Source: Lachnospiraceae bacterium UBA3632 | Lineage (GTDB): Bacteria > Bacillota > Clostridia > Lachnospirales > Lachnospiraceae | DNA: 23,697 nucleotides | Assembly (NCBI GenBank): GCA_002373975.1 | Contig: DFKZ01000114.1 | Coordinates: forward strand, 73,847-97,543 | Direction: 5' to 3' | Part shown: positions 7,304 through 14,842 of the stretch, in pieces | Position numbering within the stretch: position 1 is the stretch's first letter | Layout of the letters: each line of letters begins with the position of its first letter | The notes under the pieces: model-generated | What the model saw: only the letters and a program-made list of their open reading frames with translations | Told to the model about the DNA's origin: nothing | Databases searched by the model: none | Translations under genes and position numbers: made by a program

Positions 7304-7783
7304 ATGGATTTTAACACGCGCGCCGAGCATTTTATGGATGCTTACGGAAACGCCATACTCCGCCTGGCCTATTCCTATGTTCACAACATGGAGGATGCGG
7401 AGGATGTGCTTCAGGATACGCTGATACGTGTTTTACAGGCTGATCCCGAGTTTGAGAGCGAAGCCCACGAGAAGGCTTACCTTCTGAAGACGGCTGCCAA
7501 TCTGGCCAAGAACAAGATCGAATACAACAAAAGGCGCGAGACCGATGAGCTCAATGAGGAGCTGGTCTCACAGGAAAAAGAGGATCTTTCCTTTGTTTGG
7601 GAGGCCGTTAAGAAGCTTCCGGATACATCGCGGGAAGTGATCCATCTGTTCTATGAAGAGGGATATCAGACAGCCCAGATCGCGGAGATACTGGGGCGAA
7701 ACGAGTCCACTGTCAGGTCCGATCTGAAGCGGGGCAGGGAGAGACTGAAAGAAATCTTAAAGGAGGAATACGACTTTGAATAA
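7304..7783 (+). CDS. ECF-subfamily RNA polymerase sigma factor
   Basis: The 159-residue protein has only sigma regions 2 and 4, as in ECF factors. Region 2 includes LRLAYSYVHNMEDAEDVLQD (near 20-39), the core-binding and -10 recognition helices. Region 4 includes LPDTSREVIHLFYEEGYQ and the helix-turn-helix IAEILGRNESTVRSDLKRGR (near 126-145), which recognises the -35 element. It overlaps the next gene by 8 bp. That partner is a membrane anti-sigma protein, so the sigma factor is presumably released by an envelope signal. The signal and regulon are unknown. Confidence 0.92.
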   Translation: MDFNTRAEHFMDAYGNAILRLAYSYVHNMEDAEDVLQDTLIRVLQADPEFESEAHEKAYLLKTAANLAKNKIEYNKRRETDELNEELVSQEKEDLSFVWEAVKKLPDTSREVIHLFYEEGYQTAQIAEILGRNESTVRSDLKRGRERLKEILKEEYDFE

Positions 7784-8672
7784 ATACAGCGAAGCGATGG
7801 AAAATATCAAAGTTACCGACGAAATGCGCAGTCGTATTCTCCGAAATGTAGCTTTGAGCCTTGAAAAGGGCAGTGATAACGAGGAGGGAGATAAGCCCGC
7901 GGAAGAGCCAAAGGAGGCTGCTTCGGTGGAGAATAGCAGCAATGTGACCGGGTTCAAACCTGTACGCAGGATATCAAAGGCAGCATGGATCGCCTCTGTC
8001 GGACTTACCGCGGCAGCAGCGCTTGTTTTGGTTATTGTAAGGCCATGGTCGGGCTCATCCCTCATGAGCGGAGGCAGTCAAAAAGCTGCAACGGATTATG
8101 AAGCTGTAATGAGCGAAGAAGCATCGATGGAAAACAATTATGATACGGTGGCTGAAGTGACGGAGGCAGCGGAGGAGTATGACGACTATCCCGTTTACGA
8201 TGATGAACCGGCAGCCGAAGCCGGGGCATGGGCTGAGGAGGAAACCAAGGATAACAGCGAAGGGATCGAAGGTATGGTATTTGATGCGACAGAGTTTCCA
8301 TCGGTACGGGAGATGTCAGATGCGATCGGTTTTGAGGTAAATGATATATCGGAAGTTCCGTTTGAGGCGACGGAGGTGATATACCGCGTGATATCGGGAA
8401 AACTGGCGGAGATCGTCTATATCGGTGACGGAGATAAGCTGACTATCAGAAAGTCTGCAGGCGAAGAGGATAATTCCGGCGATTATAACGAGTATACGCT
8501 GGATGAACCGATAGAAATAGAAGGCAATAAAATAGACATTCTCGGGTTTGAAGAAGGATATTATCTTGTTACCTGGTACGACGGAGAATATTTCCATTCC
8601 ATCAGATCTGATAGTCCGCAGACCGCAGATAAGATGAAGGAGATAATCTCTGATTTGATCAAGGGAGAATAA
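7776..8672 (+). CDS. Membrane anti-sigma factor with extracytoplasmic DUF4367-like domain
   Basis: The gene starts with TTG at 7776, fixed by an AAAGGAGG site (7759-7766) nine bases upstream, and overlaps the sigma gene by 8 bp. The 298-residue product has a short cytoplasmic N-terminal segment (YSEAMENIKVTDEMRSRIL) of the kind seen in Lachnospiraceae anti-sigma proteins, and one membrane helix at about 69-89. A very acidic low-complexity outer stalk follows (about 108-155, rich in Glu, Asp and Ala). A C-terminal domain (about 160-298) containing TEVIYRVISGKLAEIVYIG and YYLVTWYDGEYFHSI resembles DUF4367. The N-terminus likely holds the sigma factor at the membrane while the outer domain senses an envelope cue. 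No zinc-binding HxxxCxxC anti-sigma motif is present, so it is not a classical ZAS protein. Confidence 0.8.
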   Translation: MNKYSEAMENIKVTDEMRSRILRNVALSLEKGSDNEEGDKPAEEPKEAASVENSSNVTGFKPVRRISKAAWIASVGLTAAAALVLVIVRPWSGSSLMSGGSQKAATDYEAVMSEEASMENNYDTVAEVTEAAEEYDDYPVYDDEPAAEAGAWAEEETKDNSEGIEGMVFDATEFPSVREMSDAIGFEVNDISEVPFEATEVIYRVISGKLAEIVYIGDGDKLTIRKSAGEEDNSGDYNEYTLDEPIEIEGNKIDILGFEEGYYLVTWYDGEYFHSIRSDSPQTADKMKEIISDLIKGE

Positions 8673-8721
8673 AGATAACCCAATTGAACAAAAAATGATC
8701 AATACGCTGACAGAATATGTA

Positions 8722-8750
8722 TTGACACTAAACCGCACATAAACCATAAT
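8722..8750 (+). promoter_or_regulatory. Sigma-A promoter for the two small membrane protein genes
   Basis: A perfect TTGACA (8722-8727) and CATAAT (8745-8750) are spaced by 17 bp, 62 bp before the ATG at 8812. This makes the two small genes a unit separate from the sigma/anti-sigma pair. Confidence 0.7.
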
Positions 8751-8811
8751 TTTAAGGTAATATGCATTATATGCGTAGTCATTATTGTACTGCTTAAGGA
8801 GGTATTTATTT

Positions 8812-9207
8812 ATGGCATGTTTACTTGTACCCGCTGCTGAGGCGGTTGTAACAACAGTGGTTCAGAAGGCCATCGAGAAGAAGGAAAAGGCTGCGGCTGA
8901 AAATGGCAATCAGACTGAGAACAAGGCCGAGACATCACAGATGGCTTCTTTTTCAAAAAAGCTTAAATGGCTTAATAATATGCTTTGGGGAGGTGCCGCA
9001 CTTCTGGCATTTGAGCATATCTGGCATGGCGAGATAGTTCCATGGTTCCCCTTTCTCACTGCGGCAAGCAATCCTCAGGATACGGCAGAGATGCTGCATG
9101 AGATGTCCACAGTCGGCGTTTCTATGGCTGTGCTGGTTACCGCCATCTGGGGAGTGATGGTCGCCGTATCATACAGGATAGAAAACAGGGCTAAAAAAGC
9201 TGTGTAA
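8812..9207 (+). CDS. Small membrane protein of unknown function (first of a pair)
   Basis: I do not recognise a characterised family. The ATG at 8812 is chosen because AAGGAGGT (8796-8803) lies nine bases before it; a TTG at 8785 upstream has no such site. The 131-residue product has a hydrophobic N-terminal segment (ACLLVPAAEAVVTTVV), then a highly charged Lys/Glu/Ala/Asn-rich stretch (about 19-45). Two likely membrane helices follow (about 57-73 and 100-118), with FEHIWHGEIVPWFPF between them. It ends in a basic tail. It is followed 13 bp later by another small membrane protein with an equally strong ribosome site, and both share one promoter and one terminator, so they probably act together. 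Confidence 0.8.
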   Translation: MACLLVPAAEAVVTTVVQKAIEKKEKAAAENGNQTENKAETSQMASFSKKLKWLNNMLWGGAALLAFEHIWHGEIVPWFPFLTAASNPQDTAEMLHEMSTVGVSMAVLVTAIWGVMVAVSYRIENRAKKAV

Positions 9208-9220
9208 GGAGGAAAAAGCC

Positions 9221-9538
9221 ATGACTTTACTAACATCACTGTTTGCTGCGATCATATGCACTATCATCTGGTATAAAAAGGCTCCCGATAAGGAGATGCG
9301 TATGGGAACTCTGAGCCTTATTTACTGGGGAGCTTCCATAATGTGGTTTGTGGATGCAATATTCGAATTTGTGGAGCTTAAGGCTGAATACTTTACACCC
9401 GAGCCTCTGGATATGCTTAATGATTTCTTCCTTGGTATCAGCGTTGTGGCGCTGGGACTGATCATCTGGCTTATTATCCTTTTGATCAGGGACCCCAGAG
9501 GCGTGATCAAAAAGATGCTTTCAAAGAAAGAAGCATAA
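9221..9538 (+). CDS. Small membrane protein of unknown function (second of a pair)
   Basis: The product has 105 residues with three likely membrane helices: about 2-17, 30-50 and 66-90. The loop between the second and third is acidic (FEFVELKAEYFTPEPLDMLND). It ends in a basic tail (RDPRGVIKKMLSKKEA), which places the C-terminus in the cytoplasm. AAGGAGG at about 9205-9211 fixes the ATG. I recognise no family. Co-transcription with the previous gene and the terminator after it suggest a two-subunit membrane module. Confidence 0.8.
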   Translation: MTLLTSLFAAIICTIIWYKKAPDKEMRMGTLSLIYWGASIMWFVDAIFEFVELKAEYFTPEPLDMLNDFFLGISVVALGLIIWLIILLIRDPRGVIKKMLSKKEA

Positions 9539-9571
9539 AAGAAGCGTAAGCTTTCGGATAACATTTAATTC

Positions 9572-9607
9572 AAAGCGGATTTGTGCGAAAGTGCAAAACC
9601 GCTTTTT
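9572..9607 (+). terminator. Strong Rho-independent terminator after the small membrane gene pair
   Basis: A 15-position stem, 9572-9586 with 9591-9605, has one mismatch and two G-U pairs and is capped by a GAAA tetraloop. It is followed by a short T-run and separates the membrane pair from larB. Confidence 0.85.
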
Positions 9608-9659
9608 GGGTATTATGGTAAAACGTGAAAACACAGCCGCTTCAGCGGGGAAATGAGAT

Positions 9660-10415
9660 ATGAAAACAGAGATAAAAGACATACTTGAAAAGGTGAGGTC
9701 AGGGGAGTGCACGGTGGATGATGCGCTTCTTATGATCAAGTCGGAGCCCTTTGAGGATATAGGATTTGCCAAGGTGGACTTACACCGCAGGGTGAGGCAG
9801 GGAGCCGCGGAAGTTATCTACGGAGCGGGAAAGACGCCCGAGCAGATGATGGGAATAATGGATTCCATGATCCGAAACGGTCAGGACAGGATCCTTATCA
9901 CAAGACTGTCACAGGAGTCGGCGGATGTGATCTCCGGCAGATATGATATAGAATATCATAAAGATGCGAGGGCAGCCGTATACGGAAAAATGCCGGATCC
10001 CAACGGGATAGGGAACATAGTGGTTGCAACAGGCGGAACCAGCGACATTCCAGTGGCCGAGGAAGCGGCTTTGACTGCCGAGGTCCACGGAAACCATGTG
10101 ATCAGACTGTATGATGTGGGGGTTGCGGGGCTTCACAGGCTCCTTTCCCACAAAGAAGAGATAATGGGAGCAAGCGTAATAATCGCGATCGCAGGAATGG
10201 AGGGAGCGCTTGCCAGCGTGATCGGAGGCCTGGCGGACTGTCCTGTTATAGCGGTTCCCACGAGCGTGGGATACGGAGCCTCGTTTGGCGGAGTATCGGC
10301 CCTTTTATCCATGCTCAATTCCTGTGCCAGCGGGGTGTCGGTAGTTAATATAGATAACGGATTCGGAGCCGGATATCTGGCAAGTATGATCAACCACATG
10401 GAGGCTGAAAAATGA
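9660..10415 (+). CDS. larB: LarB, pyridinium-3,5-biscarboxylic acid mononucleotide synthase
   Basis: LarB starts biosynthesis of the nickel-pincer nucleotide (NPN) cofactor by carboxylating and hydrolysing nicotinic acid adenine dinucleotide. The 251-residue protein has the usual LarB N-terminus (DILEKVRSGECTVDDALLMI) and a PurE-like C-terminal half. That half contains VVATGGTSDIPVAEEAALTA (near 121-140), YDVGVAGLHRLL and VIIAIAGMEGALASVIGGL, followed by PVIAVPTSVGYG. Length fits the family. It overlaps larC by ATGA, and larE follows, so the three-step NPN pathway is encoded as one operon. Confidence 0.95.
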   Translation: MKTEIKDILEKVRSGECTVDDALLMIKSEPFEDIGFAKVDLHRRVRQGAAEVIYGAGKTPEQMMGIMDSMIRNGQDRILITRLSQESADVISGRYDIEYHKDARAAVYGKMPDPNGIGNIVVATGGTSDIPVAEEAALTAEVHGNHVIRLYDVGVAGLHRLLSHKEEIMGASVIIAIAGMEGALASVIGGLADCPVIAVPTSVGYGASFGGVSALLSMLNSCASGVSVVNIDNGFGAGYLASMINHMEAEK

Positions 10416-11686
10416 AGACATTATATATAGATTGTGGCATGGGTGCAGCGGGCGATATGCTCACGGCGGCTCTTCTGGAACTTGTCCCCGACAGGGAGAA
10501 AATGGTAGAAAAACTTAATTCCCTGGGAATCCCCGATGTTAAATATGAGCTTGAGAAAGCGGAAAAATGTGGGATCACCGGCAGCCATATGAAAGTGACG
10601 GTGCATGGCTTAGAGGAAACCGGGGACATGCATGATCATCATCACGAGCATGACCATGAACACGACCATGACCACGAGCACCACCATGAACATGACCACG
10701 ATCATCATCACGAGCATGACCATGATCATGACCACGGCCACTCTCACGTGCACCACAGCCTTGCGGATATAGAGCATGTGGTAAAAGACCATATGGATAT
10801 TCCCGGAAAGGTAAGGGATGATGTGCTCAGCGTATTCGGACTGATCGCCGAAGCGGAGAGTAAAGTTCACGGGAAGCCTGTTTCGGATATACATTTCCAC
10901 GAGGTGGGAACCATGGATGCCGTGGCGGATATTGCCGCTGTATGTCTGCTTATCAATGAGATAGCTCCGGACAGGATAATCGCATCCCCCGTGCATGTGG
11001 GAAGCGGTACCGTAAAGTGTGCTCACGGGATACTGCCGGTGCCCGCACCTGCGACGGCTCTTATATTAAAGGATATTCCCATCTACGGCGGTGAGATAAA
11101 GGGTGAGCTCTGCACCCCTACGGGTGCCGCTCTTCTCAAGCACTTTGTCACGGAGTTCGGAAATATGCCCATTATGAAGACCGAAGCTATCGGCTACGGC
11201 ATGGGGAAAAAGGATTTTGAGAGAGCAAACTGTGTGAGGGTGCTCCTGGGAGAATCCGAGGATAAGACCGACAAGGTGATCGAACTGTCCTGCAATGTTG
11301 ACGACATGACTGCCGAGAGCGTAAGCTATGCCGTTAACAAGCTCTTCGAAGGCGGGGCCCTTGATGTATATACAGCTCCGATAGGTATGAAGAAAGGCCG
11401 AATGGGTACCCTGATAAGGGTGCTGTGCAAAGAGGAAAAGGAGGAGGAGATAGTTTCTCTGATGTTTAAGCATACCTCGACGATCGGGATCAGAAGAGGG
11501 GTCTTAGACAGATATATTCTGGACAGAAAGATCGAGACTGTAGATACTCCTTACGGACAGATCAGAAAAAAAGTATCATCGGGATACGGTACAAAGAAAG
11601 AAAAATACGAGTATGATGATATTTCCAAAATAGCAGATGCTACGGGAAAGAGTATTTCCGAAGTGCTAAAAGATATCGGGGACTGA
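10412..11686 (+). CDS. larC: LarC, nickel insertion protein for the nickel-pincer cofactor
   Basis: LarC is the CTP-dependent nickel chelatase that inserts Ni into the dithiolated pincer nucleotide. The 424-residue protein begins LYIDCGMGAAGDMLTAALL, the family N-terminus. A 42-residue His/Asp/Glu tract (about 74-115, roughly half His) probably stores or delivers nickel. Further family motifs are DIHFHEVGTMDAVADI, SPVHVGSGTVKCAHG and PAPATALIL, then the C-terminal region with CNVDDMTAESVSYAV and YTAPIGMKKGRMG. In Lactiplantibacillus plantarum larC is split by a programmed frameshift; here it is one continuous frame. GGAGG inside the end of larB precedes the ATG, and the genes overlap by 4 bp. 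Confidence 0.95.
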   Translation: MKTLYIDCGMGAAGDMLTAALLELVPDREKMVEKLNSLGIPDVKYELEKAEKCGITGSHMKVTVHGLEETGDMHDHHHEHDHEHDHDHEHHHEHDHDHHHEHDHDHDHGHSHVHHSLADIEHVVKDHMDIPGKVRDDVLSVFGLIAEAESKVHGKPVSDIHFHEVGTMDAVADIAAVCLLINEIAPDRIIASPVHVGSGTVKCAHGILPVPAPATALILKDIPIYGGEIKGELCTPTGAALLKHFVTEFGNMPIMKTEAIGYGMGKKDFERANCVRVLLGESEDKTDKVIELSCNVDDMTAESVSYAVNKLFEGGALDVYTAPIGMKKGRMGTLIRVLCKEEKEEEIVSLMFKHTSTIGIRRGVLDRYILDRKIETVDTPYGQIRKKVSSGYGTKKEKYEYDDISKIADATGKSISEVLKDIGD

Positions 11687-11690
11687 GCTT

Positions 11691-12500
11691 ATGGACATGT
11701 CTGAAGCAAAATATGAAAAACTGATAAAAGAGCTTAAAGGCTACGGCAGACTTGCCGTAGCTTTTTCCGCAGGGGTAGACTCCACATTTCTTCTGTGGGC
11801 GGCCCGGGAAGCGCTGGGTGAAAATGTGGTAGCCATTACGGGCCGCCTGGTATCCTTCCCCGACAGCGAGAGCAAAGAGGCTGATGCATTTTGCGAAAAA
11901 TACGGGATCAGGCACATAAACATTGATCTTGATCAGATGGCTGTCCCGGGATTTAAGGAAAACCCGACCGACCGCTGTTATCTGTGTAAGAAAGCGCTTT
12001 TCAGTTCTTTTTTGGATATGGCAAAAAGTGAGGGGGCAGTAATTCTTGCGGAAGGGTCCAATGCGGATGATGTAAATGATTACAGGCCGGGGCTTAGGGC
12101 GTTGACGGAACTTGGAATAAAAAGCCCGCTTAAGAATAACGGCCTTACAAAAGGTGAGATCAGAGAGCTGTCAAAAAGGTTCGGTCTTCCAACATGGAAG
12201 AAACCATCACTCGCTTGCCTGGCAACCAGATTCCCCTACGGTGAGACCCTCACGGAAGAGAAGATCGGCATGGTCGGAAAGGCTGAGGAGTATTTGTCAT
12301 CACTTGGTTTTGAACAGGTGAGAGTAAGATATCACGGTGATATCGCCCGGATCGAGATTGGAAAGGACGCGTTTGAGAGGTTTCTGGACCCCGGGATCAC
12401 TCGCTCCGTGGACGAAAAGCTTAAAGAGTACGGCTTTAAATATGTTACTCTCGATATCGCGGGATACAGGACCGGAAGCATGAACATAGGTCTTGTATAG
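11691..12500 (+). CDS. larE: LarE, pyridinium sulfurtransferase for the nickel-pincer cofactor
   Basis: LarE activates the pincer precursor with ATP and adds sulfur. The 269-residue protein has the PP-loop SAGVDS at 26-31 and the family stretch GSNADDVNDYRPGLRA (122-137). Cys176 lies in PSLACLATRFPYGE, the same number as the sacrificial Cys of L. plantarum LarE. C96 and C99 (DRCYLCKK) are also present. Family members with three cysteines are proposed to hold a [4Fe-4S] cluster instead of giving up a side-chain sulfur, so this enzyme may be of the catalytic cluster type. It begins four bases after larC. No larA lies nearby, so the cofactor is used by an enzyme encoded elsewhere. Confidence 0.95.
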   Translation: MDMSEAKYEKLIKELKGYGRLAVAFSAGVDSTFLLWAAREALGENVVAITGRLVSFPDSESKEADAFCEKYGIRHINIDLDQMAVPGFKENPTDRCYLCKKALFSSFLDMAKSEGAVILAEGSNADDVNDYRPGLRALTELGIKSPLKNNGLTKGEIRELSKRFGLPTWKKPSLACLATRFPYGETLTEEKIGMVGKAEEYLSSLGFEQVRVRYHGDIARIEIGKDAFERFLDPGITRSVDEKLKEYGFKYVTLDIAGYRTGSMNIGLV

Positions 12501-12530
12501 AGAAAAAATATAAGGTTTTGTATAGAGAAA
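12493..12530 (+). repeat. Short direct repeat at the larE stop codon
   Basis: TTGTATAGAGAAA occurs at 12493-12505, spanning the end of larE, and again at 12518-12530, a 25-bp period. The rest of 12501-12657 is AT-rich leader without a clear promoter, although a weak TTGCTT/TACATA pair can be seen near 12600-12631. Confidence 0.6.
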
Positions 12531-12657
12531 GTTTATTTTTATTTAATATACAAAGAATCTAAAGAGTGGTAAAATGTAGTGCGGAAAAGCTGTAACGGTT
12601 TGCTTATTGAGCGGACAAGCCGGTTTACATAACACAAAACGAAAAGAGGTTGGAGTA

Positions 12658-13854
12658 ATGACGAAGATAGACGTTGTATCGGGCTTTCTCGGAGCAGGAA
12701 AGACCACACTTATCAAAAAGCTTCTTGCCGACGCATTAAACGGAAGCAAGACTGTGCTCATAGAAAATGAATTCGGAGAGATCGGCATAGACGGTGGATT
12801 CTTACAGGAATCGGGAATCGAGATCAAGGAGATGAATTCCGGATGTATCTGCTGTTCACTTGTGGGTGATTTCGGAACATCCCTCAAGGAAGTGATAAGT
12901 ACTTATGCACCTGAAAGGATCCTTATCGAGCCCTCGGGAGTTGGTAAGCTCTCGGATGTGCTCAAGGCTATTGAGAATACGGCAGGGGATCTCGATGTGC
13001 AGATCAACAGTGCGGTGGCTGTAGTTGATGCCACCAAGGCAAAGATGTATATCAAGAATTTCGGCGAATTCTTCATAAATCAAATCGCTTATGCCGGAAC
13101 TATCATATTGAGCCGTACCGACAAGGCATCTGCAGAAAAGATCAGCGAAGCGGTAGCGCTTATCCGCGAGCACAACACGCAGGCGACCATCATCACCACT
13201 CCCATTGCCGAGCTTGACTGCAAGGATATCCTTGCCACCATAGAGGGTGCAGACAAGATCGACGATCTTCTTGCGGAAATGATGGAGAAGGCAAAAGCAG
13301 AGCCGGAGCATGAGCATCACCACCATCATTATGACGAGAACGGCGTATGCAGCTGCGGACACCATCATGATGACGATGATGATGACGATGACGAGTGCTG
13401 CCACGGACATCACCATCATGACGACGATGATGACGACGAGCACGAGCACCACCATCACCATGACGATGAAGACGAGTGCTGCCACGGACATCACCATCAC
13501 CACGACGATGATGACGATGACGACGAGCATGAGCATCACCATCACCATGATCATGATCACGAGCATCATCACCATCATCATGCGGATGAGGTATTTACAA
13601 GCTGGGGAATGGAAAGCCCCAAGAAGTATACTTCCGGTAAGATCAGCGAGATACTTAAGGCACTTGACAGCGGAGAGTACGGCCAGATCCTTCGTGCAAA
13701 GGGAATGGTTCCTGCCGAGGACGGAACATGGATCTACTACGATTACGTTCCCGAAGAGACCGACGTGCGCACAGGCAAGCCCCAGGTTACAGGCAAGATC
13801 TGTGTGATCGGAGCAGAGCTCAAGGAAGATAAGCTTAAAGAATTATTTGCATGA
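12658..13854 (+). CDS. COG0523 (CobW/YciC-type) GTPase with an extended His/Asp metal-binding tract
   Basis: This G3E-family P-loop GTPase is a probable metallochaperone or metal-insertion factor (Zn, Ni or Co). The ATG at 12658 is chosen for its GGAG site and because the protein then starts MTKIDVVSGFLGAGKTTL, as in the family. The P-loop is GFLGAGKT (9-16), ENEFGEIGIDG is at 36-46, and the metal-binding CxCC (GCICC) is at 62-66. A CobW C-terminal domain starts near 311 (SWGMESPKKY). Residues about 217-308 are almost only His, Asp and Glu with three Cys pairs (one CSCG, two ECCHG). An 81-bp DNA period repeats the module CCHGHHHHDDDD..EHEHHHHH. The gene lies downstream of the nickel-cofactor genes, which suggests nickel or zinc delivery. 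Metal identity is inferred. Confidence 0.9.
   Translation: MTKIDVVSGFLGAGKTTLIKKLLADALNGSKTVLIENEFGEIGIDGGFLQESGIEIKEMNSGCICCSLVGDFGTSLKEVISTYAPERILIEPSGVGKLSDVLKAIENTAGDLDVQINSAVAVVDATKAKMYIKNFGEFFINQIAYAGTIILSRTDKASAEKISEAVALIREHNTQATIITTPIAELDCKDILATIEGADKIDDLLAEMMEKAKAEPEHEHHHHHYDENGVCSCGHHHDDDDDDDDECCHGHHHHDDDDDDEHEHHHHHDDEDECCHGHHHHHDDDDDDDEHEHHHHHDHDHEHHHHHHADEVFTSWGMESPKKYTSGKISEILKALDSGEYGQILRAKGMVPAEDGTWIYYDYVPEETDVRTGKPQVTGKICVIGAELKEDKLKELFA
13390..13555 (+). repeat. In-gene tandem repeat encoding His/Asp/Cys modules
   Basis: A stretch beginning GACGAGTGCTGCCACGGACA at 13390 recurs from 13471, an 81-bp (27-codon) period. Each unit encodes ECCHG, a His run, an Asp run, an EHE step and a second His run. 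The second unit has one extra His and one extra Asp codon. CAC/CAT and GAC/GAT codons are mixed, so the repeat is only partly homogenised. Confidence 0.75.
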
Positions 13855-13898
13855 TCCGCCCTTTCCCCATAGGGAGAGGCTGACGGACGAGGTGTTAT

Positions 13899-14837
13899 AT
13901 GAAAAACCAGTCAGTTTATGTTATAAACGGCTTTCTTGAAGCCGGAAAGTCGGAGTTCATTCAGTTTACCCTTTCTCAGCCGTACTTCAGGATCAAGGGA
14001 AAGACCCTTCTCCTTGTCTGTGAGGAGGGCGAGGTAGAGTATGATCCCGAGCTTTTAAAGCAGACCAATACAGAGCTTGTCGTAATCGACAGTGAAGAGG
14101 ATTTCACAACTTCGACTCTGGGTGGCATAGAAAGGCGCACAAAGCCCGACAGGATAATAATCGAGTGGAACGGTATCTGGAACTATAAGAACTGCAAGCT
14201 CCCCTGGAACTGGAAGCTGGAACAGCAGATAACCATTATAGACGGATCGACTTTCCCGATGTATTACACCAATATGCGCTCCCTGCTTGCAGAGATGATC
14301 AGAAATTCCGAGCTCATTATCTTTAACCGCTGCGACAGCGTGAGAGAGGAACTTCCGGGCTACCGCAGGAATATTAAGGCTGTAAACCAGCAGGCGGATG
14401 TTGTTTTTGAGGATGCAAACGGCGAGATAGATGAGATCTTTGAAGAGGATCTTCCCTACGATCTTTCCGCATCCGAGATAGTTCTTGACGAGAAGACCTA
14501 CGGTATCTGGTATCTTGACTGTATGGATCATCCCGAGAGATATTTCGGTAAAACGCTTGTTATGCAGACAATGGTCATGAAGCCGGAAAACTTCCCCAAG
14601 GGGTATTTTGTTCCCGGAAGGATGGCTATGACATGCTGCGCAGAAGATATGGCGTTTTTGGGCTATGCATGCGAATACAGCGCGGCCGATACGCTTCACG
14701 ACAAGCAGTGGGTGGTTGTGACGGCTACGCTCACAAAAGAGTATTTTGAGGATTACAAGGGTGAAGGCCCCGTGCTTCATGCGGTAAGTGTCGAGAAATC
14801 AACAGAACCCAAGAATGCGGTGATCAGCTTTAGCTAA
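13899..14837 (+). CDS. COG0523-like GTPase fused to a YcgQ/TIGR03943-type C-terminal domain
   Basis: Residues 1-190 resemble a CobW-type GTPase: P-loop GFLEAGKS (11-18), a hydrophobic strand ending IIIEWNG where the family has IEPSG, and NRCD (143-146) for the guanine-specificity motif. The CxCC metal motif of canonical COG0523 proteins is missing (TSTLGG at 71-76 instead). The C-terminal part, about 200-290, contains FGKTLVMQTMVMKPENFPKG and GRMAMTCCAEDMAFLGYACE, the signature of the soluble domain of YcgQ/TIGR03943 proteins. There is no membrane helix, whereas YcgQ is membrane-anchored. It starts 44 bp after the preceding GTPase with a GAGG site. A paired role in metal handling is likely; the reaction is unknown. 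Confidence 0.8.
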   Translation: MKNQSVYVINGFLEAGKSEFIQFTLSQPYFRIKGKTLLLVCEEGEVEYDPELLKQTNTELVVIDSEEDFTTSTLGGIERRTKPDRIIIEWNGIWNYKNCKLPWNWKLEQQITIIDGSTFPMYYTNMRSLLAEMIRNSELIIFNRCDSVREELPGYRRNIKAVNQQADVVFEDANGEIDEIFEEDLPYDLSASEIVLDEKTYGIWYLDCMDHPERYFGKTLVMQTMVMKPENFPKGYFVPGRMAMTCCAEDMAFLGYACEYSAADTLHDKQWVVVTATLTKEYFEDYKGEGPVLHAVSVEKSTEPKNAVISFS

Positions 14838-14842
14838 GGTAA

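Noticed and set aside
10610..11026. Minus-strand frame rich in Met, Val and Ile opposite larC
   Set aside because: It is the complement of the His/Asp codon tract (CAT/CAC/GAC read backwards), which automatically gives Met/Val runs; it is not a membrane protein gene.
12856..13581. 241-residue minus-strand frame starting with long Met/Val runs opposite the COG0523 gene
   Set aside because: Same artefact of the His/Asp repeat; the plus strand carries a clear GTPase.
10631..13581. Possible CRISPR-like or minisatellite array from the repeated CAT/CAC/GAC blocks
   Set aside because: The blocks are in frame within two intact genes, without regular spacers.
13310..13807. Thr/Met/Ile-rich plus-strand frame inside the COG0523 gene
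   Set aside because: It is a shifted frame of the CAY/GAY repeat, with no start signal.
14055..14780. 241-residue minus-strand frame opposite the second GTPase
   Set aside because: The plus-strand product has conserved P-loop and YcgQ-like motifs and a ribosome site; the minus frame has neither.
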